DNA of 64,000 nucleotides. Source: Coenobita brevimanus. Its lineage: Eukaryota > Arthropoda > Malacostraca > Decapoda > Coenobitidae. Every line of letters starts with the position of its first letter. Positions within the stretch are counted from its first letter, which is position 1. Both the position numbers and the translations under genes were made by a program. The stretch lies in the NCBI GenBank assembly GCA_032717465.1, contig CM064666.1, positions 604,001 to 668,000 of the forward strand, in the 5' to 3' direction. This document shows, piece by piece, positions 1 to 10,735 of the stretch. Under the pieces are notes generated by a model. It worked only from the letters and a program-made list of their open reading frames with translations. It was not told the DNA's origin and did no database searches.

Positions 1-1090
1 ACCAGTGGTTGACGGTTAGAAATCTTCATGTATATCGTGGTTAACTATTTTTTAGAGCTCGAGTACGTCATTTTGTAAAGAATCTCCTTTCCAGATGCAG
101 CTTTTTAAAAAACGGTAAATGTGGGTATGTGGCAGTGTGTATGTGGTGCGTTGCCACATGTGGGGAGGTGGACGGGCAGAGGGGCATATGTAAGTGGTTT
201 GGAGGCATGTTAACACTTCATCATCTGTGATTTATTCTGCATATAACACCTCAGCATCCTCTTACATGTTATTGATCCAAACCATGGCTGTATAAAGATA
301 ATGTAAATAGCATACAAGAGAATGTTCTGGTGTAACATTCAGACTAAATAATGTATGACAAGGTTTTACAAAGCCTTCCATGTCACTTATAATACAGCCC
401 AGAGGTGCAGCACTGCTAGGCACTGTTGACATGGGCCAGGTTTCCCATTTACGGTAATTTCCATATCGTAACTCGGTCTTGTTTTTTGTAGGGAGAACTA
501 GACACAGGAGAATTTTGCACTCTCCTTTCCCTGTCCTTCCTATCGAAACAAATCACGGTTACACCTGGGAATTGATGATATGTGTGTATGTGTATGGCAG
601 TCCTTGGGTACACAGTTCATCCTAGTCAGTGTCTGGGCCTGTTATGCAGTCCCAGTGTTTTGCAGGTAATCCTGGCGTTCTTTGCAGTGTGGGTGTGATG
701 TATTAGGCTTATATATTTTTAAGAAAATATGTCTGTATTGAAATCTTCTTGCAAAAATGTTTGGTTTGTTGCTGTGGAATAGAAGAAACGGACTTTTATA
801 AGAGGAGGTTCATGAGTAATATTTACGTTCAGTAATGTTGGATGGTTATGGACAACAGTATTTTAAAGTACATTGTAGGCATAATCACTGGGTCACAATA
901 TATTGCAGTTGGATAATTATTATCTGATATTTTAAACATTTAACATAAGCACACAGTAAAGCCAGGTTCCTAAGCCATTTCAGGAGTTTGAAGAAACCAT
1001 TAGTTGTACTGAAAAGCAGAATATGATCAAGTAATATTTATTATGCAGTTTCACCGATACGATATACAGTAAAGTAATCGCTACGTTAAT
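1..1090. other. No gene seen; AT-rich unique DNA with one repeat-E copy
   Basis: No open frame with coding character and no convincing splice-bounded exon in this stretch. The only recognisable content is the repeat-E copy near 219-345. Confidence 0.5.
219..345 (+). repeat. Repeat E, copy 1
   Basis: About 125 bp aligns by eye with 34216-34345. Both carry a CTTRYATGTTATTKATCCAA-like core, then TACAAGAGAATGTT about 60 bp later. A short piece of its left part (GATTTATTCTGCATAT) also occurs near 33668. Class unknown. Confidence 0.55.
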
Positions 1091-1094
1091 TTTT

Positions 1095-1129
<35 letters not shown>

Positions 1130-1130
1130 A
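1091..1130. repeat. (CAT)n microsatellite
   Basis: About 13 uninterrupted ATC/CAT units. Read on the minus strand it gives a run of Met codons, which explains a spurious short frame there. Confidence 0.95.
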
Positions 1131-1548
1131 TGTTTTTCCCTCATGTACTTAAGGTGCGTTAGGTTACAGAAGGCCAGGGAAGGGAAACAATATGATAGTG
1201 TAAGAATAGTTATCCACATGCCCAGTGAACTAGGTCACACACACATTTCTTTTATATACAGTATACCACTATATTTTTCAGCACATTGGTACTGAAAAGC
1301 TGTTGGGTTATTAGTGAATTCTTTTGAACTGTCAAGCGAGTTTTAGAGCAAAAAAAAAAAAAACATTCCAGGATATTAATTTGAAGATGATGGCACAGAG
1401 GCAATAATTCCCAAGGTGAATTACAATTTCCAGTTGAGAATGTAAGGCTGGAACTATGCTGAGTCTCTTCTTATTGGCATATACAGTACGTGTGTAGCCA
1501 GTGCCAAAACATTTACCTATCAGTCTATCTGTGTGTCTGTCTATTTAT

Positions 1549-1760
1549 CTGTGTATCTGTCTATCTATTGCCAGAAGCCACAATCCCATAAAGGGTGGCC
1601 ACAAACAAATCACCTCCATGTTGCCTTGTCCCCTGCCATTTCATTGCCCTTCCCCCAACTTACACCCCCTTCTCTCATAAACCTTTCCATTCCAGTCCCC
1701 CATCTCGCCCTCCCATAACCCCCCTCCACCTCACGTACACTGTACTCATTAGTCTCTCAC
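1549..1760 (-). mobile_element. LINE-A 3' end, decayed copy
   Basis: Starts on the plus strand with TATC/CTAT units (the element's GATA tail seen in reverse), then the shared tail segment, then the complement of the LINE-A coding end (TGGCCACAAACAAATCACCT). Frame is broken. It ends close to a 124-bp duplicated unit. Confidence 0.8.
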
Positions 1761-1795
1761 TCTTCTTCCCCCCAACTTACACCCCCCTCTTTCAT

Positions 1796-2043
1796 TTACC
1801 TCTCCACTTCAGCTCTCCATCTCATCCTTGGTCTCCCCCTCTTGAACATCTTGGTGTTATTTTTCATACGCTTTTGAACATGCTGTACATTGACGTCTTT
1901 CTGGTTTTTGAGGCCCGTCCCACTCCATCCTTCCATCTCTTCCTCTGTCTCCCCCTCCCGAATGTTTTGGTATCACAGTATTACTTACCGTGCACCTTTG
2001 AACATGCTGTACATTGACATCTTTCTGGTTTTTGAGGCCTGTG
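1796..2043. repeat. Tandem duplication, about 124-bp unit x2
   Basis: Two adjacent units each contain CATGCTGTACATTGAC (at about 1881 and 2005) followed by TTTCTGGTTTTTGAGGCC. The start of each unit resembles the LINE-A complement (CTCATCCTTGGTCTCCC), so the duplicated segment includes LINE-A-derived sequence. Confidence 0.75.
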
Positions 2044-2137
2044 TCTGTCTTCCCATTCTTAAGATAGTGGGGTCAGTTACTTGTGTTATCTCTCATATGT
2101 AGGGTGGTTTGGAAATAGGACTTGGCTATAAACTTAC

Positions 2138-2322
2138 CTGGCGAGAGTGTTTAGGATAGCTCAGTCTGCTGGTGTGGGCTTGAGTGTGGCAATGAGATTA
2201 GGAAATAAATAGGGCAAGATAGGCACTGATAATGCTAACAGAACTGCCCCCACAACACAAAATAATAATAATAATAATAAATAATAATAATAATAATAAT
2301 AATAACAATAATAACAATAAGT
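2138..2322 (+). mobile_element. SINE-K copy 1 with (AAT)n tail
   Basis: Contains ATAGCTCAGTCTGCTGG, which resembles a tRNA A box (polymerase III internal promoter), and ends ACAACACAAAATAATAAT running into an AAT microsatellite. A second copy follows at 2346. tRNA ancestry is inference from the A-box resemblance; I do not see a clear B box. Confidence 0.5.
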
Positions 2323-2345
2323 GGAGTGGAAGAGGAGTGTTATAT

Positions 2346-2490
2346 CTGGAGTCTGTTTGAGGGGATGGTTCAGTCTGCTGGTGTGGGTATATGTGTGGCA
2401 GTGGGATTAGGAAATTAATAGTGCAAGTTAGACTCTGATAATGGTAACTGAGCTGCCCCTACAACACAAATAAAAAAATAAATAGATAAT
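2346..2490 (+). mobile_element. SINE-K copy 2, head-to-tail with copy 1
   Basis: Repeats copy 1 about 207 bp downstream: CAGTCTGCTGGTGTGGG, GATTAGGAAATTAATAG, CTGCCCCTACAACACAAA, then an A-rich tail. The pair looks like a tandem dimer separated by the (AAT)n tail of the first unit. Confidence 0.5.
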
Positions 2491-2589
2491 TGGAGTGTTG
2501 TATACGCACCACCTGCATAATCGGACATCTAGGAGGAGAGGTAGGTGAGGAAGGCTCTTGGGTTGTGAAGTTGACTCTGAATTGTACTT

Positions 2590-2755
2590 TTGAAGTGCTG
2601 AGGATGAGGTGGAGGGATGGAGTGGAGTGGTATATGAGAGAGGGGTGTGTGAGGTGGGAGCAGGGCAGTGAAATGGCAGGGGACAGGGAGACATGGAGGC
2701 GATTTGTTTGTGGCCGGGATTAAGGCGTCTGGCAATAGGATAGATAGATCTGTAA
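2590..2755 (+). mobile_element. LINE-A 3' end, decayed copy
   Basis: The frame reads RMRWRDGVEWYMREG, then GSEMAGDRETWRRFVCG, then loses part of the tail (the CACCCCTTA segment is missing) before GGATTAAGGCGTCTGGCAAT and GATAGATAGAT. 5'-truncated. Confidence 0.85.
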
Positions 2756-3227
2756 TCTTTTGTAGGTGGGTTTTAATGCAAGAGTTAACTGTTACCCCCA
2801 GTCCTTCATGTATGCAACAAGTCAACTCTTGACCTGTCTTCCTCTGTGTGTATTTCCCACTGCCTATGACCTCCAGTCTTTCAAGTGCAGTGTGTCCAGG
2901 CATCTTGGGGGGGAAAAAAAAAAAAAAAAAAAATACTGTTGTGGGCTGTAATATTGATCCACTAATGATAAATATTGGAACAGTGAACAGTGATTTTAGA
3001 AGCCCAGTGGTGTGAACTTTGGAATCCAGCACATTTTTCAGAATAATGTGTAAGAGTTCCATAATTGTTCGATTAAAAAGTGAGGCAGTATTCTGGCTGC
3101 CCTTGAGGAGTTGATGCCTTTGCTGGAATGTTTTGTTTTTATTGATGGTTTATTTATTAGCTGATTACTGCCACTTTGTTGATTTATTTAGTGTAGGGGA
3201 GAGCTGCCATTGTCTGTCTGTCATTCT
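2756..3227. other. No gene seen; repeat M and an A-run
   Basis: Holds a repeat-M copy (about 2838-2912), followed by GGGG and a run of about 20 A. That order suggests a poly-A tail or slippage. Nothing coding recognised. Confidence 0.5.
2838..2915 (-). repeat. Repeat M, copy 1
   Basis: Inverse-complement match to 6770-6850 and 10985-11075: GACCTCCAGTCTTTCAAGTG and GTCCAGGCATCT correspond to AGATGYCTGGAC and CACTTGAAAGACTGGAGGTC. Class unknown, core of about 75 bp. Confidence 0.6.
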
Positions 3228-3465
3228 GTCTGTCTATAGCTGGATATCGTATGCTGTAAGGGATGGCCACAAACAAATCACCTCCATGTTGCCCTGTCCT
3301 CTGTCTTTTCACTGCCCCTCCTCCTCCTCACACCCCACTCTCTCATATGCCTTTCAACTCCATCCCTCCATCTCATCCTTGATCTCCCCATCCCTTTCCC
3401 CCTTCCTTCTCCTTTACATACTATCTCCTTGTTAGTCACTCACTGTCCATCCTCCCCACATGGCC
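3228..3465 (-). mobile_element. LINE-A 3' end, decayed copy
   Basis: Complement of the coding end from TGGCCACAAACAAATCACCT through CCACATGGCCAG. This copy keeps sequence as far as the HVERM codons. The GATA tail is degenerate (TGTCTGTCTATAGC). Confidence 0.8.
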
Positions 3466-3947
3466 AGTATTATAATGTTCTTATGAAGAAATACAGTCAG
3501 TCAGCCTCACTCAAGGTGTGTGCAGGAGAAATGCTACTTAATAACAAACATTTATAAGCAGGACATACTTCTTTATTGTTTTTTAAACTAAACACCCATT
3601 TCTGCCTTAAAAATAACCTCATAATGAATCACAAGCAATTTTAAGTGAAAAACAGGCAGCCAACATGATAGCAGGTCACCACTTATCCTTTGATCATTTT
3701 ATCTACACTTGTCTTAGTTGGTTGCAGCTCTCTCCGACCTCTGTCCATACCTGGTTCCACAGTTGGTAATTTACACTGCAGGTCAGCTTATTCCAGTTCC
3801 GACATGTTTATGAAGATCAAGATACTCATTTTATTTCCTTGTCTGATCCTGTGCTTCATACCTCTTTATATTCCTTTTTTTTTTTTTTTTTTTCCCCTTA
3901 ATGTTTGTTGATCATGACCTGTGGGCCCTCATTATTTCTGGATTATT
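3466..3947. other. No gene seen
   Basis: AT-rich sequence with a run of about 23 T near 3871-3893. No repeat family recognised apart from the neighbours on either side. Confidence 0.45.
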
Positions 3948-4180
3948 CTTGTTTTCATTTATAAAGGCTCTAACATGCTTGCATGCATTGGTCTTAGTCA
4001 CCTTAAGGTGAATGTCCATGCTGCTCAGTCTCTGGCAGCTTCCCTATTCAGTCCCTTATCCCTGAGGTCACACTCCGTGACCTTGTCCCAAGTCTTTTTT
4101 GGTCTGCCTTTTTCAACTCTACACCCAACAATCACACTTCTCGCTTTCTGCTTTATTGATTTACCATTTGTTCCATCAGA
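3948..4180 (-). pseudogene. LINE-D 3' end: reverse transcriptase C-terminal relic
   Basis: Minus-strand frame reads VEKGRPKKTWDKVTECDLRD then KGLNREAARD. The pattern GRPKKTW...DL...GL is typical of the C-terminal end of non-LTR retrotransposon reverse transcriptases. The frame then has stops but still recalls an AAW...LRPMHASMLEPL ending. Other copies lie at 9365, 13083 and 33940. The copy is 5'-truncated and not functional. The LINE clade is not resolved. Confidence 0.7.
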
Positions 4181-4329
4181 AATATCTTCTGGTGCATTAG
4201 TGGAAACAAACAGTAGGGACGTTTGAAACTGGTGGTCTAGTGGGATCAGGCAGTTCAGTAAGATTTGGTCCATAAAGGCTTAAATACAGGAAATGATTGG
4301 AGGTTTGTGCTGACATAACGCCCCTCAAG

Positions 4330-4485
4330 AGAGCAACTGGTAGTGGAGAGGTAAATGAGAGGCGTGTGTAAGCTGAGGGGAGGACAATGAAATGGCAGGA
4401 GACATGGCAGCATGGAGGTGATTTGTTTGTGGCCACCTTTACCAGATTGAGGCATCTGGCATTTTAGATAGATAGACAGATAGAA
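4330..4485 (+). mobile_element. LINE-A 3' end, short copy
   Basis: Begins near GTAGTGGAGAGGTAAATGAG, runs through ATGGAGGTGATTTGTTTGTG, and ends in GATAGATAGACAGATAG. 5'-truncated, frame degraded. Confidence 0.8.
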
Positions 4486-5029
4486 TAGTTTAGCCTTGGT
4501 TTGGTATGATGCAGATGGAGAAGTAAGGGATAGGATAACAGATGCATAGTTTTACAGTATCAGCAGTAGTTTGTGCACACACGGGTGCTGGCAGCAAACA
4601 GGATGGAATCGTATACTTTCTGAGGATAACCTTCCCTTTCACCTTGGGAATTTATTAAGAATGTATGCTGTTATTTCACACGTTTTTCAGATTGCTAGTG
4701 AGTAAAGGCACAGTGTATTGTGAGGTACTTTTCCATTGGTCAGTACCCTTGACTAAGAGTATATTCCCACACACATGCAGGGAACATACACCACACACAT
4801 ACACCTTATCAGTTCATTCCTGCATATCACACATTAATAGTATCTTGTTTGTTATTATACCAGTCTGTGTTAGTATCAAAAGGCTATAGATGGCATGAAA
4901 GATAATGCTGAGGTGAAATATTAAAGATAAATCACTAAGAGAGGATCGTTAGGAACCCCATTGACTGTGGAGAGTACGATGCCATGTTTTCTCCAAGGTA
5001 GTGCATAATTTCTTCCCCCATATACTCTG
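4486..5029. other. No gene seen
   Basis: AT-rich, non-repetitive by eye. No splice-bounded frame convinced me. Confidence 0.45.
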
Positions 5030-5252
5030 TTCACTTTGACTAGGCATAAAATTTGCCCTACCATCATCTTGATTACTGAGTTTTAGCAAGAGATTAACAC
5101 TGGAATGTGGCACAAATAAAGAAAGAAAAGTGGAAAGACAGAAGGAAAAGTTGTGTGAGAGGTATGGAGAGCTGTATTATCTTTTTCTGCCACTGAGCTG
5201 TGTGAAATAAGCTGCAAAAGGACAAGAATCACTGCCAAGTTAAAATGGATGG
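5030..5252. mobile_element. MITE-F copy
   Basis: Left end TTCACTTTGACTAGGC and right end GCCAAGTTAAAAT are degenerate inverted ends. The right half has TTTTTCTGCCACTGAGCTGT and AAATAAGCTGCAAAAGGACA, shared with the copies at 7247 and 21479. Confidence 0.6.
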
Positions 5253-5310
5253 AGTATAGATTTCCCATGCTCCCCACTGGGTTAGGAGAAAATTAATACT
5301 GTGAGGTATG

Positions 5311-5600
5311 TACATAAAGTTTAATACCAAGGGATGAGCGTAAAGAATAACTATCTATCTATCTATCTATAGCCCTGAGATTAAGTAGGAGATAAAAATA
5401 CACTAAGGGATGAACGTAAAGAGTAACACACCGAGAATAAGTAAGAGGAGACTATACACCAAGGGATAAGCATAAATAACACATTAGGAATAAGTTGGAG
5501 GGGAAGATACATCAAGGGATAAGCATAAAGAATAACGCTGATAATAAGTAGGAGATGAAAATACACCAAGGGATGAGCATAAAGAGTAACATTCTGCTAA
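5311..5600. repeat. Minisatellite, about 54-bp unit x5
   Basis: ACCAAGGGATGAGCGTAAAG and close variants recur at about 5325, 5401, 5458, 5511 and 5565. The interval after the first unit is longer (76 bp) because it holds a CTAT microsatellite at about 5351-5371. Confidence 0.8.
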
Positions 5601-6254
5601 TAAGACACGAAAATAAAGTTAAGCGTAAATTATTAAATATGAGAGAGAGGCTTTGTGAGTCAGCTTGCCCTGCCCGCCCACCGCCCCACCCAAGTGTCTT
5701 TACTGCCAGCTTTGTAAATTAACTAGAGCTGTATGAAGCCGGTCGCATCTCTGTGTCCAGTACTCTGCTGTGTTCTCGTACATATCTGTGTCACATAAGG
5801 TAGCCGTACGTAGCTGGAAGTAGGACAAACTGTGTCTTGTGGGCCTTGTTGAACTCTTTATTTTCTGTGCCTCCATGTTGACTTGAATGCGCCAGATTAT
5901 TGGACCGTCTGTGTGTTCATGTGAGAGTATTTGGGTTGTTTTGTGTGTGGTGTAGTGAAGACAAGGTGTTTGGCTCCTCTGTTGTGTACTAAATGTAATC
6001 TATCTCATTGCCCAGTTGATTACTGTACTGTACACTGCCTGGTACAATTTGATACTGCTCATGTTGCATTTTACACCTGCAGATCAAAAACAAGGTGAAA
6101 ACATCAAGTGACTTTGTGATTTAGCCATTTAAATTGACTTTGGATACACTACATTTGTGCTGTTTATATGTTGTATTTAAAAGCAAGAAGCTGTTTGCAT
6201 CTAGAATTATGATTCATATATAGCCTTAGTTGCAGTTGGAGAAGAAGATTGCTG
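5601..6254. other. No gene recognised; locally GC-richer patch at 5650-5700
   Basis: The patch CCTGCCCGCCCACCGCCCC stands out from its AT-rich surroundings, but I see no frame, splice site pair or repeat family that explains it. Confidence 0.35.
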
Positions 6255-6330
6255 AAGTAATTATTATTATTATTAATATTATTATTTTTATCATCATCAT
6301 CATCATCATCACTGTTATAATTATTTTTAT
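6255..6330. repeat. (ATT)n/(ATC)n microsatellite
   Basis: Runs of ATT then ATC triplets. Poly-Ile/Met frames on both strands here are artefacts of this tract. Confidence 0.9.
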
Positions 6331-6436
6331 TTTATTTTTGTATTTTTTATTTTGCCAAAGTATGTTGTCCAGTTCCTGCGTTGAAATTTGTGAATGCATT
6401 ACCGTACACATATAAATATATAATGGTGGTCATATA

Positions 6437-6670
6437 CACAGTACTTAGTGAAGGGACTTGGAGGTAGAGCACAACAGATCTTGAATTGGGCTCTCGGTTA
6501 TCCCTTTTTTTTTTTTTCTTTTTTTTTTTTTACAATTATCCAAGCTCCAACATGATGTGGTCCATTGGGTGTACTTCCAAGAGGTGGTCGGGTGTGTATT
6601 TTTCATGTCATGCCACTCAGGGATGAGTGACTGATCATTCCTCCCTTCATTGTCAGGACTTAGTAGCCTT
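6437..6670 (+). mobile_element. SINE-C, decayed copy interrupted by a T-run
   Basis: The right part TCATGCCACTCAGGGATGAG then TGTCAGGACTTAGTAGCC matches the body of SINE-C at 9846 and 35285. A T-rich run at 6505-6532 lies inside. The left part (GAGGTAGAGC...GGTTATCCC) is tRNA-like only loosely. Confidence 0.45.
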
Positions 6671-6769
6671 TTTTAATAATGCAAGGAAAAAGGAAACAAA
6701 AGCCAGAAGCCCACAATATTATTTCCTCCAAGAAAAAAACCAAAGCAAAATAACAGAGATCCAAATTCA

Positions 6770-6850
6770 AGATGTGTTCATTTTGAGATCCCTGGACACA
6801 CTGCATTTGAAAGACTGGAGATCATAGGCAGTAGGAAATACAGACAGTAT
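6770..6850 (+). repeat. Repeat M, copy 2
   Basis: CCCTGGACACACTGCATTTG then AAAGACTGGAGATCATAGGC matches 10985-11075 directly and 2838-2915 inverted. Confidence 0.6.
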
Positions 6851-7246
6851 ACATTCCTTATGGCACACTACTGAACTGGAGTAAGATGATGATGATGCTA
6901 AAAAAGTCACTTGACATTGTCATCTTGGGTTTATGTACAGAGCATCCTTATAGTACCGGGAGTGATTTGATAAGTTTCCAGTTGTGTGTGTGTGTGTGTG
7001 TGTGGAGTGAGTGAGGTGGATTGCAATGGGATTAAGGTGGTCAGTCACAGGTGTTTGTGGATGTTAGTACTGTACAGGTAACGACAAAATTAGGTCTGCC
7101 TCTCCTGCCTTTTTATTGCTGGTTTCATAGACATTTGAATGTGGCTTAGACTGAGGTGCATAATATTGTCCAGCCGTGAGTGATAATATGCACTTTTGTC
7201 CACTACATCTTAATAATCTATGACTCCAGTTATGAAAGAGGTATAC

Positions 7247-7461
7247 CCTTTTCACATCAACTTGGCCTAAAATGACCATCTCTATATCTTGAATGCTGAG
7301 CTGTAACAGTGTAATACCAACATAGGATCCCAGTCACAAAGAGTTACCGTGGAGAGTCAGCGTTGTCTCTTTCTGCCGCTGAGCTGTGTCAAATAAGCAA
7401 CAGAAGGACAGGAATCTAGGCTAAGCAAAGGTGTAAATCTGGGCCAAGTGAAGGTGAAAGG
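7247..7461. mobile_element. MITE-F copy with both inverted ends
   Basis: Left end CTTTTCACATCAACTTGGCC and right end GGGCCAAGTGAAGGTGAAAG are inverted complements with a few mismatches. The interior carries TTTCTGCCGCTGAGCTGTGT. No coding capacity. Confidence 0.7.
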
Positions 7462-8644
7462 GCTACAGGAGAGCAGTTGGTGTTTTGTTGTCAGCTGTAC
7501 CTCCTAATCCCTTGAATTGTGGAATGTATATTTTAGCTTATGCTTGCCAACTTCTGATCTTTTACTTAGCTTATACTTGATGCCCTGAGTTGGGGAGGTT
7601 AGATACAGCCTTCACTAAGACCCTCACCACCAGAGGTCCATCTTAACTTGACTAAGAATCATCCAGTGTCAGCAAGAATAAGCTAAAAATATGCCACAGG
7701 ATTGAGGAGATAAAATATGTAACAGCCACAGAATGGAATCCAGTTCAGCAGCCTTAGTGTAAGTTACTAGATATCAAAAGTGGACTTTTTAATTTAGATA
7801 TAAATGTAACATAGCTTTGTGTACATATAGCCTGAGTTCTTCATGTAAATTTTGAGGGATGGTGATGTTGGTATAAGTCTCATGCAGGCATTTTGTGATT
7901 AATATTGTTAAGACAGGAGATATGCCTATGCTGCTACCTTTCAACTTGGCATTTTAAAGTTTCAAAGAAGAGCAGAAATCATAGTGGTGTGTTTTGGTAG
8001 GGAATCTATATGTAGAAATATTTCCAAAGTGTGAAAGATGCATGTGGGTCAGTGTTTGGTTAAGAGATATCATTAATACATCATTACTGCTAGCATGTGT
8101 TCAGTACTCTAATAAACAAGATATCTTTATACCACTCTCACTCTCTCTGTCTCTCTCTCTCGCTCTCAGAATTGACCAAAATACCCAGTTGTCTGTGTCT
8201 GTGCGTTGTTATTTCCCACATTGCCCAAACATGCATTGCAGTCTCCTGTTTTATGCAGTGTGTTGTACAGTATTTTATTTGCCTGTTGTGCCAGAAGTCA
8301 GATTGACTGTGGAGTGCATATTTCACTTGTGTATGCATTTGTGTGTGTGGGGGTGTACGTGTGTGTGTGCATAAGCGTATCATAAGAAGAATCTGATGGT
8401 GGTTTGTAATGCACAGCTGACAGCCACAGCTTCATGAGCATTGGTATGAGGGACAAGTAAGGGAGCCGTACTGAAGACACAGTTGTTAAGTTTTTGAGCA
8501 GCATTGTATAGAATCCCATTGGGGAGTCTGATACAATAAAAAAATAATGGTAAAGTCAGTTATTTAATAATCAACACGTGTTTACCAGCAAATACTTTAG
8601 CATCCACTGGCCAGAGGATGTCTTTCCTTTAAATCTGTATGTTT
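7462..8644. other. No gene seen; CT and GT microsatellites
   Basis: About 1.2 kb without recognised repeats or exons, except a CT-rich run (8139-8167) and a GT-rich run (8340-8370). Short frames here are low-complexity shadows. Confidence 0.45.
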
Positions 8645-8795
8645 GTAGCCAGATGTGTTATTTCTGGAAGGGGTGCCCTCAGGAAAAAATCACCCCCCTA
8701 TCACCCTGACCTCCACCATCAGGCTGCCCTTTCTCCAACTCACACCACCCGCACTCATAATCCTCTCCACCCCATCCCTCTGCCTCATCCCTGAT
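8645..8795 (-). mobile_element. LINE-A 3' end, highly diverged copy
   Basis: TTTGTAGCCAGATG, then CCAACTCACACC, CACTCATAATCCTCTCCACC and CATCCCTCTGCCTCATCCCT follow the order of the LINE-A complement. Diverged more than most copies. It abuts a repeat-H copy. Confidence 0.6.
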
Positions 8796-9040
8796 CAGGA
8801 GCCTACATGTGGTGTTGCTGTGAACCTTTGGTGGATCAGCTGCAGTGACCAACCAGCAGCCAAACCTCCTTATATTTCTCTGCACCTCACCATGGAAGGG
8901 ACACTGGTCTGACCCTGGTGAGGCGCTGTCTACCACAAGGAGACGCTGGATGCCTTCAGAAGCAGTTACTTACCTGTGGTCAGTGGGTCTGCTCAGCCAA
9001 ACAGGCTGGGCTGGGGTAAAGCAATAACAATAGCAACAAG
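8796..9040 (+). repeat. Repeat H, copy 1
   Basis: Shares CTGCACCTCACCATGGAAGG, CCCTGGTGAGGCGCTGTCTA, CAGAAGCAGTTACTTACCTG and TGGGTCTGCTCAGCCA with copies at 16030 and 21095. Class unknown, no coding capacity seen. Confidence 0.6.
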
Positions 9041-9364
9041 AACAATGCTCCTGGTTAATCGTTCATTGTTCATTCTCTCCACTTGGCCAGACCATGTCAA
9101 GAAACTTCCTTTAACATTTCCCAGAGCTGAATAAAATATGGCAGTAGCTGTTGTGCTGAAGGAGTATGTTGTATTTCTAATCTGTGCAAATCATGTGTAT
9201 ATTTCTTCAGTTAAATAAAATTGTCTTGACATTGGCTATGGTATAATCAATAAGACATTTTGGGGCTGAAGGCATTGTATCAGAGTTCTTATTTTTGTAC
9301 ATGAGTAGTTGTTTCCCAGATATTCCTTTGTTCCCTGTGATTATGTGCTTCGTTTATAGTGTTT
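9041..9364. other. No gene seen
   Basis: Unique AT-rich sequence between repeat H and a LINE-D fragment. Confidence 0.45.
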
Positions 9365-9440
9365 TGTATCGTTTATAAAGGCTGCAACGTGCTTGCGTGC
9401 ATTGGCCTTGCTCACCAAATGGCATCTCTCTCTGGCAGTT
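9365..9440 (-). mobile_element. LINE-D 3' fragment
   Basis: CGTTTATAAAGGCTGCAACG, TGCATTGGCCTTGCTCACCA and CTCTGGCAG match the terminal part of LINE-D at 3948. Only the last 75 bp or so is present, and it meets an ATT microsatellite. Confidence 0.65.
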
Positions 9441-9444
9441 TGTT

Positions 9445-9540
9445 TAATACTATTTTTATTATTATTATTATTATTATTATTGTTATTATTATTATTATTA
9501 TTGTTATTATTATAATTATTATTATTATTATTATTTTTGT
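9445..9540. repeat. (ATT)n microsatellite
   Basis: About 90 bp of ATT triplets with a few TTG and AAT variants. Confidence 0.95.
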
Positions 9541-9570
9541 TATAATATGTATTTACGTTTTATTTTGTGG

Positions 9571-9845
9571 TAGGTGGGGGCACTCACCATCCACTCACTT
9601 GATGTAGTGCTGCCCTCAGATGAGTGCCCTTTCCTCTATTCCTTCCTCCCTTCCTCTTCTGTCTTCACCTCCTTCAATCTTTCCTTTTCCTTCTGCCTTC
9701 GGGTGACTTTACTTTCTCTCTTCTGTCTTTCTTTCCTTCATTCTTTCCTCCTCTTCTGCCTGTGGGTGACTCTACACTGAGTGACAAACCAAATGGTTTC
9801 CTGTACACCAGGAAACCAGTTACTTTGGTGGGTGGTAACCATATA
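9571..9845 (+). mobile_element. SINE-B 5' two-thirds, fused to SINE-C
   Basis: Starts GGTGGGGGCACTCACCATCC then CACTTGATGTAGTGCTGCC, passes a pyrimidine-rich middle, and reaches the hairpin AATGGTTTCCTG...CAGGAAACCA. It stops after GGTAACCATATAACCAA instead of running to the GATA tail. SINE-C follows immediately, as at 35055-35495. Confidence 0.75.
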
Positions 9846-10060
9846 ACCAAACTTTGGCGTCTGATGGTTTAGTGAGTAATTAAGGCACGCCAATCAGATT
9901 GAGCCAGTGTAGGATCCAAGGGATGGTTGGGGTTTATTGCTCACATAATGCCAGTCTGGGATGAGTGAGGCTGGTCACTCAAATGTCAGGACCAACTTTT
10001 TAGCCCTGGGCTCCTACGCTTATGGGGCAACACCCGATTAGATGATGATGAAAATGATGA
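9846..10060 (+). mobile_element. SINE-C, tRNA-like head, GAT tail
   Basis: The head TGATGGTTTAGTGAGTAA resembles a tRNA A box and TGTAGGATCCAAGG sits where a degenerate B box would be. The body reads GGGATGGTTGGGGTTTATTG then CTCACATAATGCCA; the end is GATTAGATGATGATG, a GAT-rich tail. tRNA origin is inference. Confidence 0.6.
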
Positions 10061-10397
10061 TGACTTTTCATTTTTATTTTTTCAAGTACTTTTGCTACAT
10101 GAAGTGTTTGGGACATGGCACAGTACAGTATAATCTTTGTAATTTGAGCGTCTGGCCTGATTTAACAGAGTATTGACATATCTGGCCACTTTACCCTTAG
10201 TGGCATCATAACAGTCAGTGAAACATTAGATTATTATTGGCTTATATATGTGCTGGCAAAGACTTATTTTGACAGAGTGACATGCCAGCAGTGCATTTAA
10301 AAATTAACATTTCTGTTGACGTTGTAGTAAGTTACAGAGTCACGCTGGGTGAAATGGTAACACAGGTGATTTATTCATTGTAAAGTTATTTTTTTCT
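10061..10397. other. No gene seen
   Basis: Unique AT-rich sequence leading into the poly-A/T tandem block. Confidence 0.4.
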
Positions 10398-10626
10398 CTT
10401 ATGCAAAAAGTAAAACTGTTATTTGTTAGTCTTAAGCAAAAAAGAAAACTTATTTTTTGCTCATGCAAAAAAAAGACTGTTATTTTTTTTGCTGATGCAA
10501 GAAAGAAAACCATTATTTTTTTCTCATGCAAGCAAGAACACTTTTTCTCCTATTCACTAAAAGGAAACCGTTATTTATTTTTTATGCAAAAAAGAATTTT
10601 TTGTGTGTGTGCAAAAAAGAAAGCCT

Positions 10627-10675
<49 letters not shown>

Positions 10676-10686
10676 AAAAAAAGAAA

Positions 10687-10735
<49 letters not shown>

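Noticed and set aside
8970..8983. Splice-donor-like CTTACCTGTGG on the minus strand
   Set aside because: It recurs at 16268 as part of repeat H, so it is a repeat feature.
9846..10060. A functional tRNA gene
   Set aside because: Only loose A- and B-box resemblance, no cloverleaf that I could fold, and the sequence is repeated with a GAT tail: a SINE.
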